Shown here: positions 1 through 6,974 of the stretch, piece after piece
How the letters are laid out: the number at the start of each line of letters is the position of its first letter
Position numbering within the stretch: position 1 is the first letter of the stretch
Assembly (NCBI GenBank): GCA_029939545.1
Contig: JAOZSS010000048.1
Span: forward strand, 2,569-13,737
DNA from: Kiritimatiellia bacterium
GTDB taxonomy: Bacteria; Verrucomicrobiota; Kiritimatiellia; UBA8416; JABMPJ01
Length of the DNA stretch: 11,169 nucleotides
Reading direction: 5' to 3'
The notes under the pieces: generated by a model
Told to the model about the DNA's origin: nothing
What the model saw: the letters and a program-made list of their open reading frames with translations, nothing else
Databases searched by the model: none
Position numbers and translations under genes: made by a program

Positions 1-241
1 AGGTCTTGGACGTCGAGGGTTGCAGCAGGATATCCAAGCCTTGCTCGGTCGAGGGATAGGTGTCGTTGTGCAGTCGGTACATTTTCAATGCTACGGTGAT
101 GTTCGCGATATCGCCCAGCGCGATCTTGCTCTTGGCATCATCCGAAGCCGGCAACACCCGCGGCAGCACCATGCCTGCCAGGGCCGCAATAATAATCACC
201 ACCACCATCAACTCAATTAACGTAAAGCCATCGCGCCTCAT
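1..241 (-). CDS. gspG: GspG-like major pseudopilin of a type II secretion system, N-terminal part (cut by window edge)
   Basis: The first 80 residues are visible. A short basic leader, MRRDG, is followed by FTLIELMVVVIIIAALAGMV, the class III (type IV pilin-like) signal. Prepilin peptidase should cut between G5 and F6 and methylate the new N-terminus; the glutamate at mature position 5 is present. The hydrophobic stretch is followed by a helix and then by YRLHNDTYPSTEQGLDIL, which closely matches the YPTTEQGL signature typical of GspG rather than of ordinary type IV pilins. The start is the ATG at 239-241, with a GAGGTGA ribosome-binding site just upstream and a 22-base gap after gspF. GspG subunits polymerise in the inner membrane into the pseudopilus that pushes substrates through the secretin. 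The order gspE-gspF-gspG is the classical one. The C-terminal half, including any calcium site, lies outside the window. Confidence 0.9.
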   Translation of the reverse strand, partial: MRRDGFTLIELMVVVIIIAALAGMVLPRVLPASDDAKSKIALGDIANITVALKMYRLHNDTYPSTEQGLDILLQPSTSKT

Positions 242-263
242 GATTCACCTCGCTTTCATATCC

Positions 264-1469
264 CTACAGTCTCGTACCCAACTCGAAGATAGGCAACAAC
301 ATTGCTGCCACAATAAACCCGACCAGCGCACCCACGACAAGAATCAATATCGGCTCAAGCAGCGAGATGGCGAGCTGGCATTGCCGTTCGATCTGGCGTT
401 CATAGAACCCCGCCACCTCGTCCAACGCCTCATCCAGGCGTCCGCCTTCCTCCCCCACAGCGCACATGTTGGCCATAAAAACAGGAAAATTGCTCGCCTT
501 TTTAAGTCCTTCAGAGAAAGGAACGCCCTGGCTCACCGTCTGCAGCCTGACATCATCGATCTCCTCGCGCAGAACATGGTTCGACGCGGTCTGTGCCCCC
601 AAAATCAAGACGCGGTCAATCGAAAGCCCCGACTGCAGAAGCAGTGCGAGTGTCCGGCTGAAGCGCGCGATGTCGGTCAGCAGGAGGAATTTCCCAATCA
701 GCGGCAGCTTGAGCTTCAGTCCGTCGACGTAGAGACGGCCCCGCTCATGGGTCGCCATGCGCCGAAAGATCGCACCGACCAGCAGAAGGCCAAACACCAG
801 CCAGTACCAGTTGGCTTCACAGAAATCGCTCGTGCCCACCAGGATTCGTGTGGGAAGCGGTAGGGATTCGTACTCGTCGAACAGACTCAGCACGCGCGGA
901 AGGAAGAATGTCAGCAGGATAAATACCGTCAACAGCCCCATCGACAGCGTCAGAAGCGGATAGGCCATGGCCGATTGGACACTGCGACGAGTTTCCTCTT
1001 CCTTGTCCATGGCCTCGGCCAGCCGTGTCAGCACGGTATCGAGTACACCGCCCGATTCGCCTGAGCGCACCATGCTCACGTACAATTCGGGGAAATAGGG
1101 GCCTTGGCGCTGCAGCGCGTCGCTCAGCATTTCGCCGTCGCGAATATGCCCCTCAATCTCGCCCACCAGCCGCTTGAAACGGGGGTGCTCGGTCTGCTCG
1201 CGGATGGTCGAAAGGGCGCGGAGAATCGGCACCCCCGAGCGTATCAGGCTCGCGAGCTGGTAGGTGAAAATCACCACATCACGCCGCTTAACCCGCCGCG
1301 CCCACCGCCGCGGCTTCTCTGTGCCGCAGCCTTCCCTTTCCTTTATATATATAGGAACGAGGCCGCGCGCACTCAGCACATCGGCAGCCTCGGCACGAGA
1401 AAAGGCGTCGACCACCCCCTCTTCGGTGTGGTGCGGCCCCTGTTTAGCTTTATATACGAATAGCGGCAT
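264..1469 (-). CDS. gspF: GspF/PilC-family inner-membrane platform protein of type II secretion
   Basis: This 401-residue protein has the usual GspF length. It begins MPLFVYKAKQG, the typical start of the family, and has two T2SSF domains at roughly residues 66-190 and 268-392. Three membrane segments are visible: about 168-192, 217-238 and 368-392. Family motifs are clear in both repeats, for example LIRSGVPILRAL and RSGESGGVLD in the first and LLQSGLSIDRVL and GEEGGRLDEAL in the second. GspF sits in the inner membrane, contacts the ATPase GspE on the cytoplasmic side and helps assemble the pseudopilus. The start is the ATG at 1467-1469. No good Shine-Dalgarno sequence precedes it, and the upstream gap holds a repeat element, so expression may depend on the upstream transcript or on an unrecognised promoter. 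A type IV pilus PilC is the alternative, but the following GspG argues for type II secretion. Confidence 0.92.
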   Translation of the reverse strand: MPLFVYKAKQGPHHTEEGVVDAFSRAEAADVLSARGLVPIYIKEREGCGTEKPRRWARRVKRRDVVIFTYQLASLIRSGVPILRALSTIREQTEHPRFKRLVGEIEGHIRDGEMLSDALQRQGPYFPELYVSMVRSGESGGVLDTVLTRLAEAMDKEEETRRSVQSAMAYPLLTLSMGLLTVFILLTFFLPRVLSLFDEYESLPLPTRILVGTSDFCEANWYWLVFGLLLVGAIFRRMATHERGRLYVDGLKLKLPLIGKFLLLTDIARFSRTLALLLQSGLSIDRVLILGAQTASNHVLREEIDDVRLQTVSQGVPFSEGLKKASNFPVFMANMCAVGEEGGRLDEALDEVAGFYERQIERQCQLAISLLEPILILVVGALVGFIVAAMLLPIFELGTRL

Positions 1470-1500
1470 GGTTTAGAAACTCGAGCAGAGGGGTCACTCC

Positions 1501-1593
1501 AAGGAGATGCTTCGACAAGCTCAGCATGACAATTTCTGATGCTATTGGGCTATTCCAAAACTATCATCCCGAGCGCAGCCGAGGGATCTCCTT
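1501..1593. repeat. Fold-back intergenic repeat with 8-base terminal inverted repeats
   Basis: The 153-base gap between gspE and gspF holds an element bounded by AAGGAGAT (1501-1508) and its exact complement ATCTCCTT (1586-1593). Its left half contains GCTTCGACAAGCTCAGCATGAC and its right half TCATCCCGAGCGCAGCCGAGG, each able to fold by itself (ATGC...GCAT on the left, ATCCC...GGGAT on the right). From memory, both halves resemble a dispersed non-coding repeat common in genomes from many uncultivated bacteria; this was not searched. It could be a MITE-like remnant or a transcript-processing site. No open frame is apparent in it. Confidence 0.6.
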
Positions 1594-1622
1594 TCGGGAA
1601 ACAGCCCCTTAAGACCTGCCCC

Positions 1623-3257
1623 CTACATCGATGTAACTCTCAACACTTCCTCAATCGTTGTTACGCCCTGCGCCACCTTGGCCATGCCGTCATCCGCCAG
1701 GGTGGGCATCTTGAGTGCATCGGCGGCCTTGCGAATCTCTGCCGCCGAGGCGCGTTCCAGGATCAGTGACTGGATCTCGGGCAGGAGCGGAATAAACTCC
1801 GCGATGGCCACACGCCCCCGATAGCCGTGGCCACTACACGCCTTGCATCCGGCGCCCCGATAGAGCGTTTTACCCTCGGACTCGTATGATTCCTTGCAGG
1901 AGTTGCAGATCACGCGCACAAGGCGCTGGGCGATGAAGACTTGGACCGTCGATGTAATCAGGAAGGGATCCACTCCCATATCCCCCAGGCGCACGGCGCC
2001 ACCTGCGGCGTCGTTCGTATGCAGCGTGCTCAGCACCAGGTGTCCGGTCATGGCAGTCTGGATCGCAATCTCGGCCGTCTCGCAATCCCGGACTTCACCC
2101 ACCATCATCACGTCCGGATCGTGCCGCAGCATGCTCGGCAGTGCCCGCGAGAACGTCAGGCCAATCTTGGGATTCATCTGCGTCTGCGTGATGCCGTGCA
2201 ATTCATACTCAACCGGGTCTTCCAGCGTGATGATCTTGCGGGTCCGTACGTTCAACCGGCTCAAGCAAGCATACAGCGTCGTGCTCTTACCGCTGCCGGT
2301 GGGGCCGGTCACGAAGATGATTCCGTGCGGCCGCGCCACGTAGGACTCCAGCATCTCCCGATGGCAATCCGAATACCCCAGGTCGCCCAGGTCAAACAGC
2401 ATGGTGGCCGGGAGGATACGAATGACAACATCCTCGCCATGCACCGACGGCACCACGGAAACACGCAAGTCGTACTCACTGCGCCCGATCTTAACCCGTG
2501 AGCGGCCATCCTGCGGCAGACGGCGCTCCACAATATCCAAGTGCGACATCAGCTTCACGCGGCTGATAATCGCGGGGTAGAGATGCCGGATGTTGCGCGG
2601 CACACTCATATCATAGAGGACGCCGTCAATACGGCGCCGGATGGCGACGCCATCGCGATAAGCTTCAAAGTGGATATCCGTCGCCCGATCGTCGATCGCA
2701 TCGTGCAACAGCTGGTTAACCAGCCGTACCACAGATGCATCCTCGGCCTGCCGGTCCAGGTCATGCGATTCCTCCGTCCGCCGCATCGTCTCGCGTTCCG
2801 GGCTCTCTGCCAGAATGCGTTCGACCGTCTCGGCACCGACACCATAGTGGTGGTGCAACACGTCGAGGATGTCGGAACGACAAGCCAGCACGCGCTCGAC
2901 ATGACAGCCGAGGTTGGTTTCGATATCTTCAACGGCCGAGATATCGAAGGGATCGGAGACGGCGACAGTCAGGCTGCTGCCATCGTACTGAATCGGCATC
3001 ACGGTGTAGTGAGAGACCAGCTTGGCCGACACGGCGTGTACCGCCCCGGGCTCAATGGTTTCTTCAGCCAGACGCACAAAGCGCATGCGCTGCTGTTCGG
3101 CAACAACCGGCAACAGATCCTGCTCGTCGATGAAGCCGCCGCCCACCAGCGCCGCCACAAGGGACTCCCGATTGGCCCTCGCCCGCTCGTACGCGCGCTT
3201 CAGCTGCTCCGTTGTCAGCAGTCCCTTCTCAACCAGGACATCCTCAAAACCGGCCAT
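1623..3257 (-). CDS. gspE: GspE/PilB-family secretion ATPase
   Basis: This is a 544-residue cytoplasmic hexameric ATPase that powers pseudopilus assembly through GspF. Residues about 10-140 form a T2SSE/MshEN-type N-terminal domain. The catalytic core follows: aspartate box RATDIHFE (191-198), Walker A GPTGSGKS (318-325), Walker B region ending MMVGEVRD with catalytic E388, and histidine box LVLSTLHTNDA (407-417). Two CxxC pairs (C451/C454 and C471/C474) form the zinc-binding tetracysteine motif usual in GspE and PilB. All key residues are intact, so the enzyme should be active. The start at 3255-3257 has GGGGAG about 7 bases upstream. The gene begins only 16 bases after the beta-subunit stop codon, which suggests co-transcription with the ATPase genes. 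PilB of a type IV pilus is the main alternative; the neighbours favour GspE. Confidence 0.93.
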   Translation of the reverse strand: MAGFEDVLVEKGLLTTEQLKRAYERARANRESLVAALVGGGFIDEQDLLPVVAEQQRMRFVRLAEETIEPGAVHAVSAKLVSHYTVMPIQYDGSSLTVAVSDPFDISAVEDIETNLGCHVERVLACRSDILDVLHHHYGVGAETVERILAESPERETMRRTEESHDLDRQAEDASVVRLVNQLLHDAIDDRATDIHFEAYRDGVAIRRRIDGVLYDMSVPRNIRHLYPAIISRVKLMSHLDIVERRLPQDGRSRVKIGRSEYDLRVSVVPSVHGEDVVIRILPATMLFDLGDLGYSDCHREMLESYVARPHGIIFVTGPTGSGKSTTLYACLSRLNVRTRKIITLEDPVEYELHGITQTQMNPKIGLTFSRALPSMLRHDPDVMMVGEVRDCETAEIAIQTAMTGHLVLSTLHTNDAAGGAVRLGDMGVDPFLITSTVQVFIAQRLVRVICNSCKESYESEGKTLYRGAGCKACSGHGYRGRVAIAEFIPLLPEIQSLILERASAAEIRKAADALKMPTLADDGMAKVAQGVTTIEEVLRVTSM

Positions 3258-3273
3258 AGATTACTCCCCGGCC

Positions 3274-4659
3274 TTAGCTGATCGTCCCGATCATGTAGAA
3301 GTCATCTTCGGGGCGATCATCCATCTTGCCATCGATGATCTTCTCGCAGTCGTCCAGCGTCTCGCCGATCTTCACATAGGCACCCTTCTTGCCCACGTAC
3401 GATTCGGCTACAAACATCGGCTGTGTCATAAAGTACTGTAACTTGCGGGCCCGTTCATAGAGCGTGCGATCGTTCTTGGAGAGTTCGTCGAGCCCGATCA
3501 CCGCCACGATACGGCGCAGCTCGTCATACTTCGTCAGAATCCGCAACAGTTCCTGGCTGACGTCAAAGTGACGCTGTCCCACGATGGTCGAATCGAGGTT
3601 TGAACAGGAGGAGGCCAGCGGGTCAATCGCGGGATAGAGCCCCAACTGGGTGCGCTCACGGGACAGCACCATAATGGCGTCCAGATAACTGAAGATCGCC
3701 ACAACGGCCGGGTCAGTCAGGTCATCAGCAGGCACGTAGACGGCCTCGAACGCTGAGATCGAGCCCTTGATACGCTCATGAACGTCACCGACTTCGGAAC
3801 TCAGTGTTGGCTGGTACCCCGTTTCCGATGGCGTACGGCCTAGCAGCGTGGAGATTTCGGCACCGGCCTGGACAAAGCGGTAGACGTTATCGATGAAGAG
3901 CAAGACCTCCCGGCCCTGCTGCTGGAGATATTCAGCCAGCGTGATACCCGTCATGATGATATTAAATCGGGCGCCTGGAGGCTCATCCATTTGGCCAAAC
4001 GCCATCATAATCTTGTCCAGGATTCCCGCTTCCTCAAACTCGAAGTAGAGCTCATTGCCCTCGCGGATACGCTCGCCAACACCCGTGAAGACACACGCGC
4101 CCTCGTGTTCTTCCACGATGTTGTGGATCAACTCCATGATCAACACCGTCTTGCCGCAACCAGCACCCCCGATGACCCCGGTCTTACTACCGCGTAGCAC
4201 GGGAAAAAGCAGGTCGACTACCTTGATCCCCGTCTCCACAATCTCGGACTTTCCCCCTCCCAGATCGCCCATATCCATCGCCATGCGGGAGGAATCGCGA
4301 TGGATCGGCGCACGTTCCTTCGTCAGGATCGGCCCCTTACCGTCAATCGGCTCGCCCATCACGTTGATGATGCGCCCGAACAGCTCATCGCCCACCGGAA
4401 TGGTCAACGTCTCGCCCTGCGCTATGGCCAGAGCGTTCCGCTGCAGGTTCAGCGTAGAGGCCAGTGATACACAGCGCGCGATATTGCCCTCCAAATGCTC
4501 GGCCACCAGCAGAGTCACGTCGCGCTTGTCGAACGTCTTGGTGTAAATCGTCTCGTGCAGGTCGGGCATGTCTTCAATCGCCACGAACTGTACATCAACC
4601 ACCGGGCCCTGCACGGCAATCACCTTGCCTTCACGCTTTCCTCTACTCTCTATAGCCAT
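3274..4659 (-). CDS. atpD: F-type ATPase catalytic subunit beta (divergent)
   Basis: This 461-residue protein is the catalytic subunit of F1, where ATP is made or hydrolysed. The N-terminal beta-barrel (about 10-80) is followed by the nucleotide domain. That domain has Walker A GGAGCGKT (164-171), catalytic glutamate E196 in GVGERIREG, GQMDEPPGAR, Walker B LLFIDN (253-258) with R261, YQPTLSSEVG, YVPADDLTDPA and the adenine-site tyrosine in LGLYPAIDP (Y342). The gamma-contacting DELSEED loop reads DELSKND (391-397). Two differences from ordinary beta stand out: the segment usually ERITTTKKGS is ERIKGS, about four residues shorter, and the usual PLDSTSR is PLASSCS. Catalytic residues are all kept, so the subunit looks functional. 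It is last of the ATPase genes, 31 bases after gamma, and is not followed by epsilon as is usual. A run of eight G lies about 9 bases before the ATG. Confidence 0.95.
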   Translation of the reverse strand: MAIESRGKREGKVIAVQGPVVDVQFVAIEDMPDLHETIYTKTFDKRDVTLLVAEHLEGNIARCVSLASTLNLQRNALAIAQGETLTIPVGDELFGRIINVMGEPIDGKGPILTKERAPIHRDSSRMAMDMGDLGGGKSEIVETGIKVVDLLFPVLRGSKTGVIGGAGCGKTVLIMELIHNIVEEHEGACVFTGVGERIREGNELYFEFEEAGILDKIMMAFGQMDEPPGARFNIIMTGITLAEYLQQQGREVLLFIDNVYRFVQAGAEISTLLGRTPSETGYQPTLSSEVGDVHERIKGSISAFEAVYVPADDLTDPAVVAIFSYLDAIMVLSRERTQLGLYPAIDPLASSCSNLDSTIVGQRHFDVSQELLRILTKYDELRRIVAVIGLDELSKNDRTLYERARKLQYFMTQPMFVAESYVGKKGAYVKIGETLDDCEKIIDGKMDDRPEDDFYMIGTIS

Positions 4660-4690
4660 GATCTATTCCCCCCCGATCCAATCCCGGTTT

Positions 4691-5593
4691 TTACGCTGCC
4701 GACCGGCGTCTCTTCTTCTTGCTGCGCGACGCGAAACTTTCGCGCATTCCCTTGTCAATCAACTCGTGGGACGCTTTGAAGCACTTATGCTCCAACTTGG
4801 CACGGTCCTTCTCCAGCGTTTGGCCACTGCCTTCCAGGTGCATGGCACGCGCCGAAAACTCAGCCAGTTTGCTGTCCTCAAACACCTCGAAAAGCTTGGA
4901 GGTCACCCACACGCCTGACAGGTACTCCAGCATGTCCGAAAGAGATGATTCGATGATGAGCTTGCGCGCATCCGCCATGAATCCCTTGCGATGAAGATGG
5001 GCGGCCACTTCACTGTCCGCCTCTGCATCGAACAGCTCGGCACAGGGCAGGAGGTTGATGGTCTCGATCGTCTGCGCGCTAAACGAGAGCGGGCGCGGAT
5101 ACACGATAATCACTTTCCCCATCCGCCGTTCCAGCACCTCCTTGACGATGTGATCCTTGACGGCCATCGCCTGCTCGTAAATCGTCTCCTGGTTGATGCC
5201 TCCAAATCCGGCATGTTCGACTCCGTTATCCTCAAACGTTCCGCACCCTTTGTCGCCGATCACGACGTAGGCAACCTTGTCGGCCCCGTGGTGATCGGCT
5301 TCAGTCTGGGCACGCCGGATAACGCCCTGGTTCAGACCGCCCATGAACCCTGAATCGGATGTGATGATCACAATTCCCAGCACATCCGTCTCGACACGGA
5401 CAAGCGGGTCACCCACCTCCACGAGGTTAACCACACGAAAGAACTCGGAGAAGGCATCCATGAAACGGTCGAACCGCTCCTTCTCCTTCTCCATTACATG
5501 ATATTGCGCCGCCGCAATATTCTTGAGCGTTTCGATGAGCTGCACGAGTTCCGTGTTGAACGTCAACTCTTTTCTTAGCTCACTCAGCTGCAT
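4691..5593 (-). CDS. atpG: F-type ATPase central-stalk subunit gamma (divergent, basic C-terminal tail)
   Basis: This 300-residue protein fits the length and layout of gamma, the rotating shaft in the alpha-beta ring. The N-terminal helix contains LIETLKNIAAAQ, matching the usual ITKAMKMVAAAK-type segment. ITSDSGFMGGLNQ (77-89) matches the conserved TSDRGLCGGFN motif with changes. The C-terminal helix aligns only loosely: EFSARAM fits the EHAARM motif, but the usual NKARQAAITQEIxEIVGGA is replaced by charged sequence, and the protein ends SRSKKKRRRSAA (289-300), about ten residues beyond the normal end. That end normally sits in a greasy bearing at the top of F1. The start at 5591-5593 has AAGGAG 7 bases upstream. 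Homology is clear from motifs and position between b and beta. How well the divergent C-terminus works as an axle is uncertain. Confidence 0.88.
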   Translation of the reverse strand: MQLSELRKELTFNTELVQLIETLKNIAAAQYHVMEKEKERFDRFMDAFSEFFRVVNLVEVGDPLVRVETDVLGIVIITSDSGFMGGLNQGVIRRAQTEADHHGADKVAYVVIGDKGCGTFEDNGVEHAGFGGINQETIYEQAMAVKDHIVKEVLERRMGKVIIVYPRPLSFSAQTIETINLLPCAELFDAEADSEVAAHLHRKGFMADARKLIIESSLSDMLEYLSGVWVTSKLFEVFEDSKLAEFSARAMHLEGSGQTLEKDRAKLEHKCFKASHELIDKGMRESFASRSKKKRRRSAA

Positions 5594-5632
5594 CGTCTGC
5601 TCCTTACACCCAAGTTGCGCCCCTATTCTCTA

Positions 5633-5685
5633 CCTACCCTCAGCGCAGGCCCTTCTTCCCTCTCTCCACCTACCCTCAGCGAAGG
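5633..5685. repeat. Short direct repeat, 17-base units
   Basis: CCTACCCTCAGCGCAGG (5633-5649) and CCTACCCTCAGCGAAGG (5669-5685) match at 16 of 17 positions and are 36 bases apart. The second copy runs into the left arm of the large inverted repeat next to it. The pair suggests a duplicated edge of a mobile or dispersed repeat between the b/delta and gamma genes. Confidence 0.55.
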
Positions 5686-5758
5686 TCCGGGTGGGGGCCT
5701 CGCAGGCCTTAGCGCGTGGTATCCCACGCGGTCCTGCCAAGAGGCCCCCACCCGGGCC
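5684..5758. repeat. Large GC-rich stem-loop between b/delta and gamma genes
   Basis: The arms 5684-5701 and 5741-5758 (18 bases each) are complementary at 17 positions, and the remaining pair is a G-U wobble in RNA. Inside them, GCAGG (5702-5706) pairs with CCTGC (5733-5737), and CGCGTGG (5713-5719) pairs with CCACGCG (5724-5730), leaving a four-base loop. The whole forms a long, interrupted hairpin of 75 bases. No T-run follows on the transcribed (minus) strand, so it is not a classical terminator. An mRNA-stability element, an attenuator or a REP-like mobile repeat are all possible. Confidence 0.75.
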
Positions 5759-5769
5759 GGAGCGCGCCC

Positions 5770-6516
5770 TTACCCGCGTGCGTGCTTCTTAACCTCATCT
5801 ACGGCCTCTTTCATACGCGTACTGAGGCTGCCATCGATCTCGAGGCTGCCCAACTTGAAGGCCAGTCCGGCCACCAGGTCTTCCTGAATAGTCTCTTTCA
5901 CTCTGACATCGGATTGGAACTTCTCTTTCAGCAGCACCTCAAGCCGCTTCTTCTGGGCTTCATCAATCGGGCGCGCGGCCGTAAACTCCACCTCATCGGT
6001 GTCCACGGTAATGCTCGATGAGTCCAGCGCGTCCAGCGCATCAAGCAGCTCATCGGTGAACACACGGTCGACGGCCTCGGCCATCTTTTCGGTAAAGACC
6101 AGCTCGAAGACCTCGCCGGCGTACACCACGGCCTTCTCTTCCATATCCTGCGAGATCTGCTGCCGGAACTTCTCCTCGTTGCGCTTGGCCTGCTCAACCA
6201 TCCGGTCGGCCTCGGTGCGGGCCTCACCCAGAACTTGGTCGCGCGCTCGGGCGACCTCCTTGTCAGCCTGTGCCCGATGCTCATCCAGTTCTTTCTCAGC
6301 GGCAATCTTCTGTTGCTGGAAGGAGCGTTCGTGCTCTTCGATCTGCTCGCGGATCCCAGATTCCTTTTTTCGTATCTCGGTTTCCACTTCGCGCACACTT
6401 TCGACCGCCTTGGCGGTGTCGCCCAGCAGAATCCGCTTGATCAGCAAGACGATCACGGCGAGCACCACCACGTGCGTCACAATGATCGGCAACAGCAATT
6501 TCAACATGTCAGACAT
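5770..6516 (-). CDS. atpF: F-type ATPase stator subunit: b fused to a delta C-terminal domain
   Basis: This 248-residue protein is the peripheral stalk. One N-terminal membrane helix (about residues 5-27) is followed by a long charged coiled coil (about 35-130) and a b-type helical end (about 128-162). Residues about 170-245 match the C-terminal domain of delta: FTAARPID..QK, DVRVKETI, EDLVAGLAFKLGSLEIDGSLSTR, against the usual tA.pLs..Q, vDpsLIGGi.i..gd..iDgSv. The six-helix N-terminal domain of delta, which caps F1, is absent. The length is close to the extended b of alternative (N-type) F-ATPases, which also lack a separate delta gene. Only one b-type gene is seen, so two copies probably pair. 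The start at 6514-6516 has GGGGAG about 8 bases upstream. The gene is isolated on both sides by gaps carrying hairpins. Confidence 0.9.
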   Translation of the reverse strand: MSDMLKLLLPIIVTHVVVLAVIVLLIKRILLGDTAKAVESVREVETEIRKKESGIREQIEEHERSFQQQKIAAEKELDEHRAQADKEVARARDQVLGEARTEADRMVEQAKRNEEKFRQQISQDMEEKAVVYAGEVFELVFTEKMAEAVDRVFTDELLDALDALDSSSITVDTDEVEFTAARPIDEAQKKRLEVLLKEKFQSDVRVKETIQEDLVAGLAFKLGSLEIDGSLSTRMKEAVDEVKKHARG

Positions 6517-6559
6517 CTCTCATCTCCCCTTCGGCGCGGGCTCTGCCCGTACCCAGTCA

Positions 6560-6620
6560 CCAGTGACCAGTGATCAGTGATCAGTGATTTTCCCACTGAT
6601 CACTGACCACTGACTACTGA
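6560..6620. repeat. CACTGATCACTG-type inverted repeat between c and b/delta genes
   Basis: The left arm 6560-6586 is built from repeated CAGTGAYC units and the right arm 6594-6620 from the complementary CACTGATCACTGACC units. They pair at about 22 of 27 positions around a seven-base loop (ATTTTCC). The 7-base periodicity on each arm is visible by eye and one more partial unit lies at 6554-6560. From memory, such strings recur between genes in several uncultivated bacterial groups; this was not searched. On the minus-strand transcript it would fold directly after the c-subunit stop and before the b/delta ribosome-binding site. Confidence 0.75.
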
Positions 6621-6633
6621 TTCCTTCTCTTCA

Positions 6634-6849
6634 CTATCCTCTACCAAACAACTGGAACAACACGAGCAAAGCCACCACGGCAATGGCTTCAGCAAAAACA
6701 AGCGAGATGATCATGGCCTGTAGGATCTTCGGCGCTGCTGAAGGGTTTCGCCCCAGCGCACGAATGCTGGCATAGCCAATCGCCGCAATCACACCGGAAG
6801 GCCCGATGATGGTCACGAACATCACAAGAAAGATGATGAAATTCTGCAT
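6634..6849 (-). CDS. atpE: F-type ATPase membrane-rotor subunit c
   Basis: This 71-residue protein is a single hairpin of two membrane helices (about 4-30 and 41-67) joined by a polar loop GRNP (33-36), which matches the RQP/RNP loop that binds gamma and epsilon. The ion-binding carboxylate is E54 in VFAEAIAV of helix 2. Aligned with the sodium-type Ilyobacter c subunit through the RxP loop, the sodium-binding glutamine is isoleucine (I21) and the serine after the glutamate is alanine (A55), so protons are the likelier ion. The glycine repeat of helix 1 is weak: GPSGVIAAIGYA. The start at 6847-6849 is preceded by GGTGAG about 5 bases upstream. The gene is separated by over 110 bases from both neighbours, unlike the tight junctions elsewhere, which may allow separate control of this high-copy subunit. 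Confidence 0.92.
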   Translation of the reverse strand: MQNFIIFLVMFVTIIGPSGVIAAIGYASIRALGRNPSAAPKILQAMIISLVFAEAIAVVALLVLFQLFGRG

Positions 6850-6919
6850 ACACTCACCGTTTGGGGTCAGGCATCAGATCAGGAATTAACAGCCATACAC
6901 CCAAAATTGCCATGCCTCT

Positions 6920-6940
6920 CATTAACGTTCACTGTTAATG
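6920..6940. repeat. Small hairpin in the epsilon-c intergenic gap
   Basis: CATTAAC (6920-6926) and GTTAATG (6934-6940) are perfectly complementary around a seven-base loop. It lies in the 125-base gap (6850-6974) between the epsilon stop and the c-subunit start. It could be an operator-like palindrome or an mRNA hairpin. It has no T-run and is too AT-rich to be a strong terminator. I see no convincing promoter or other gene in this gap. Confidence 0.4.
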
Positions 6941-6974
6941 TGAAGCTTGGCCCCTCACTCAACGTTTCAAATCT

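Noticed and set aside
60..863. Plus-strand open frame opposite gspG and gspF
   Set aside because: It spans two real minus-strand genes and their junction and shows no recognisable motif or ribosome-binding site.
1341..1354. TATATATATA stretch that looks like a promoter
   Set aside because: It lies inside gspF and encodes the conserved segment around PIYIKE; no matching -35 element or downstream start was found.
5684..5758. Rho-independent terminator between b/delta and gamma
   Set aside because: The stem is strong but no run of T follows on the minus strand, and the genes on both sides belong to the same complex.
6560..6620. CRISPR array
   Set aside because: The units are only about 7 bases, have no spacers and form an inverted repeat. 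No cas genes are present.
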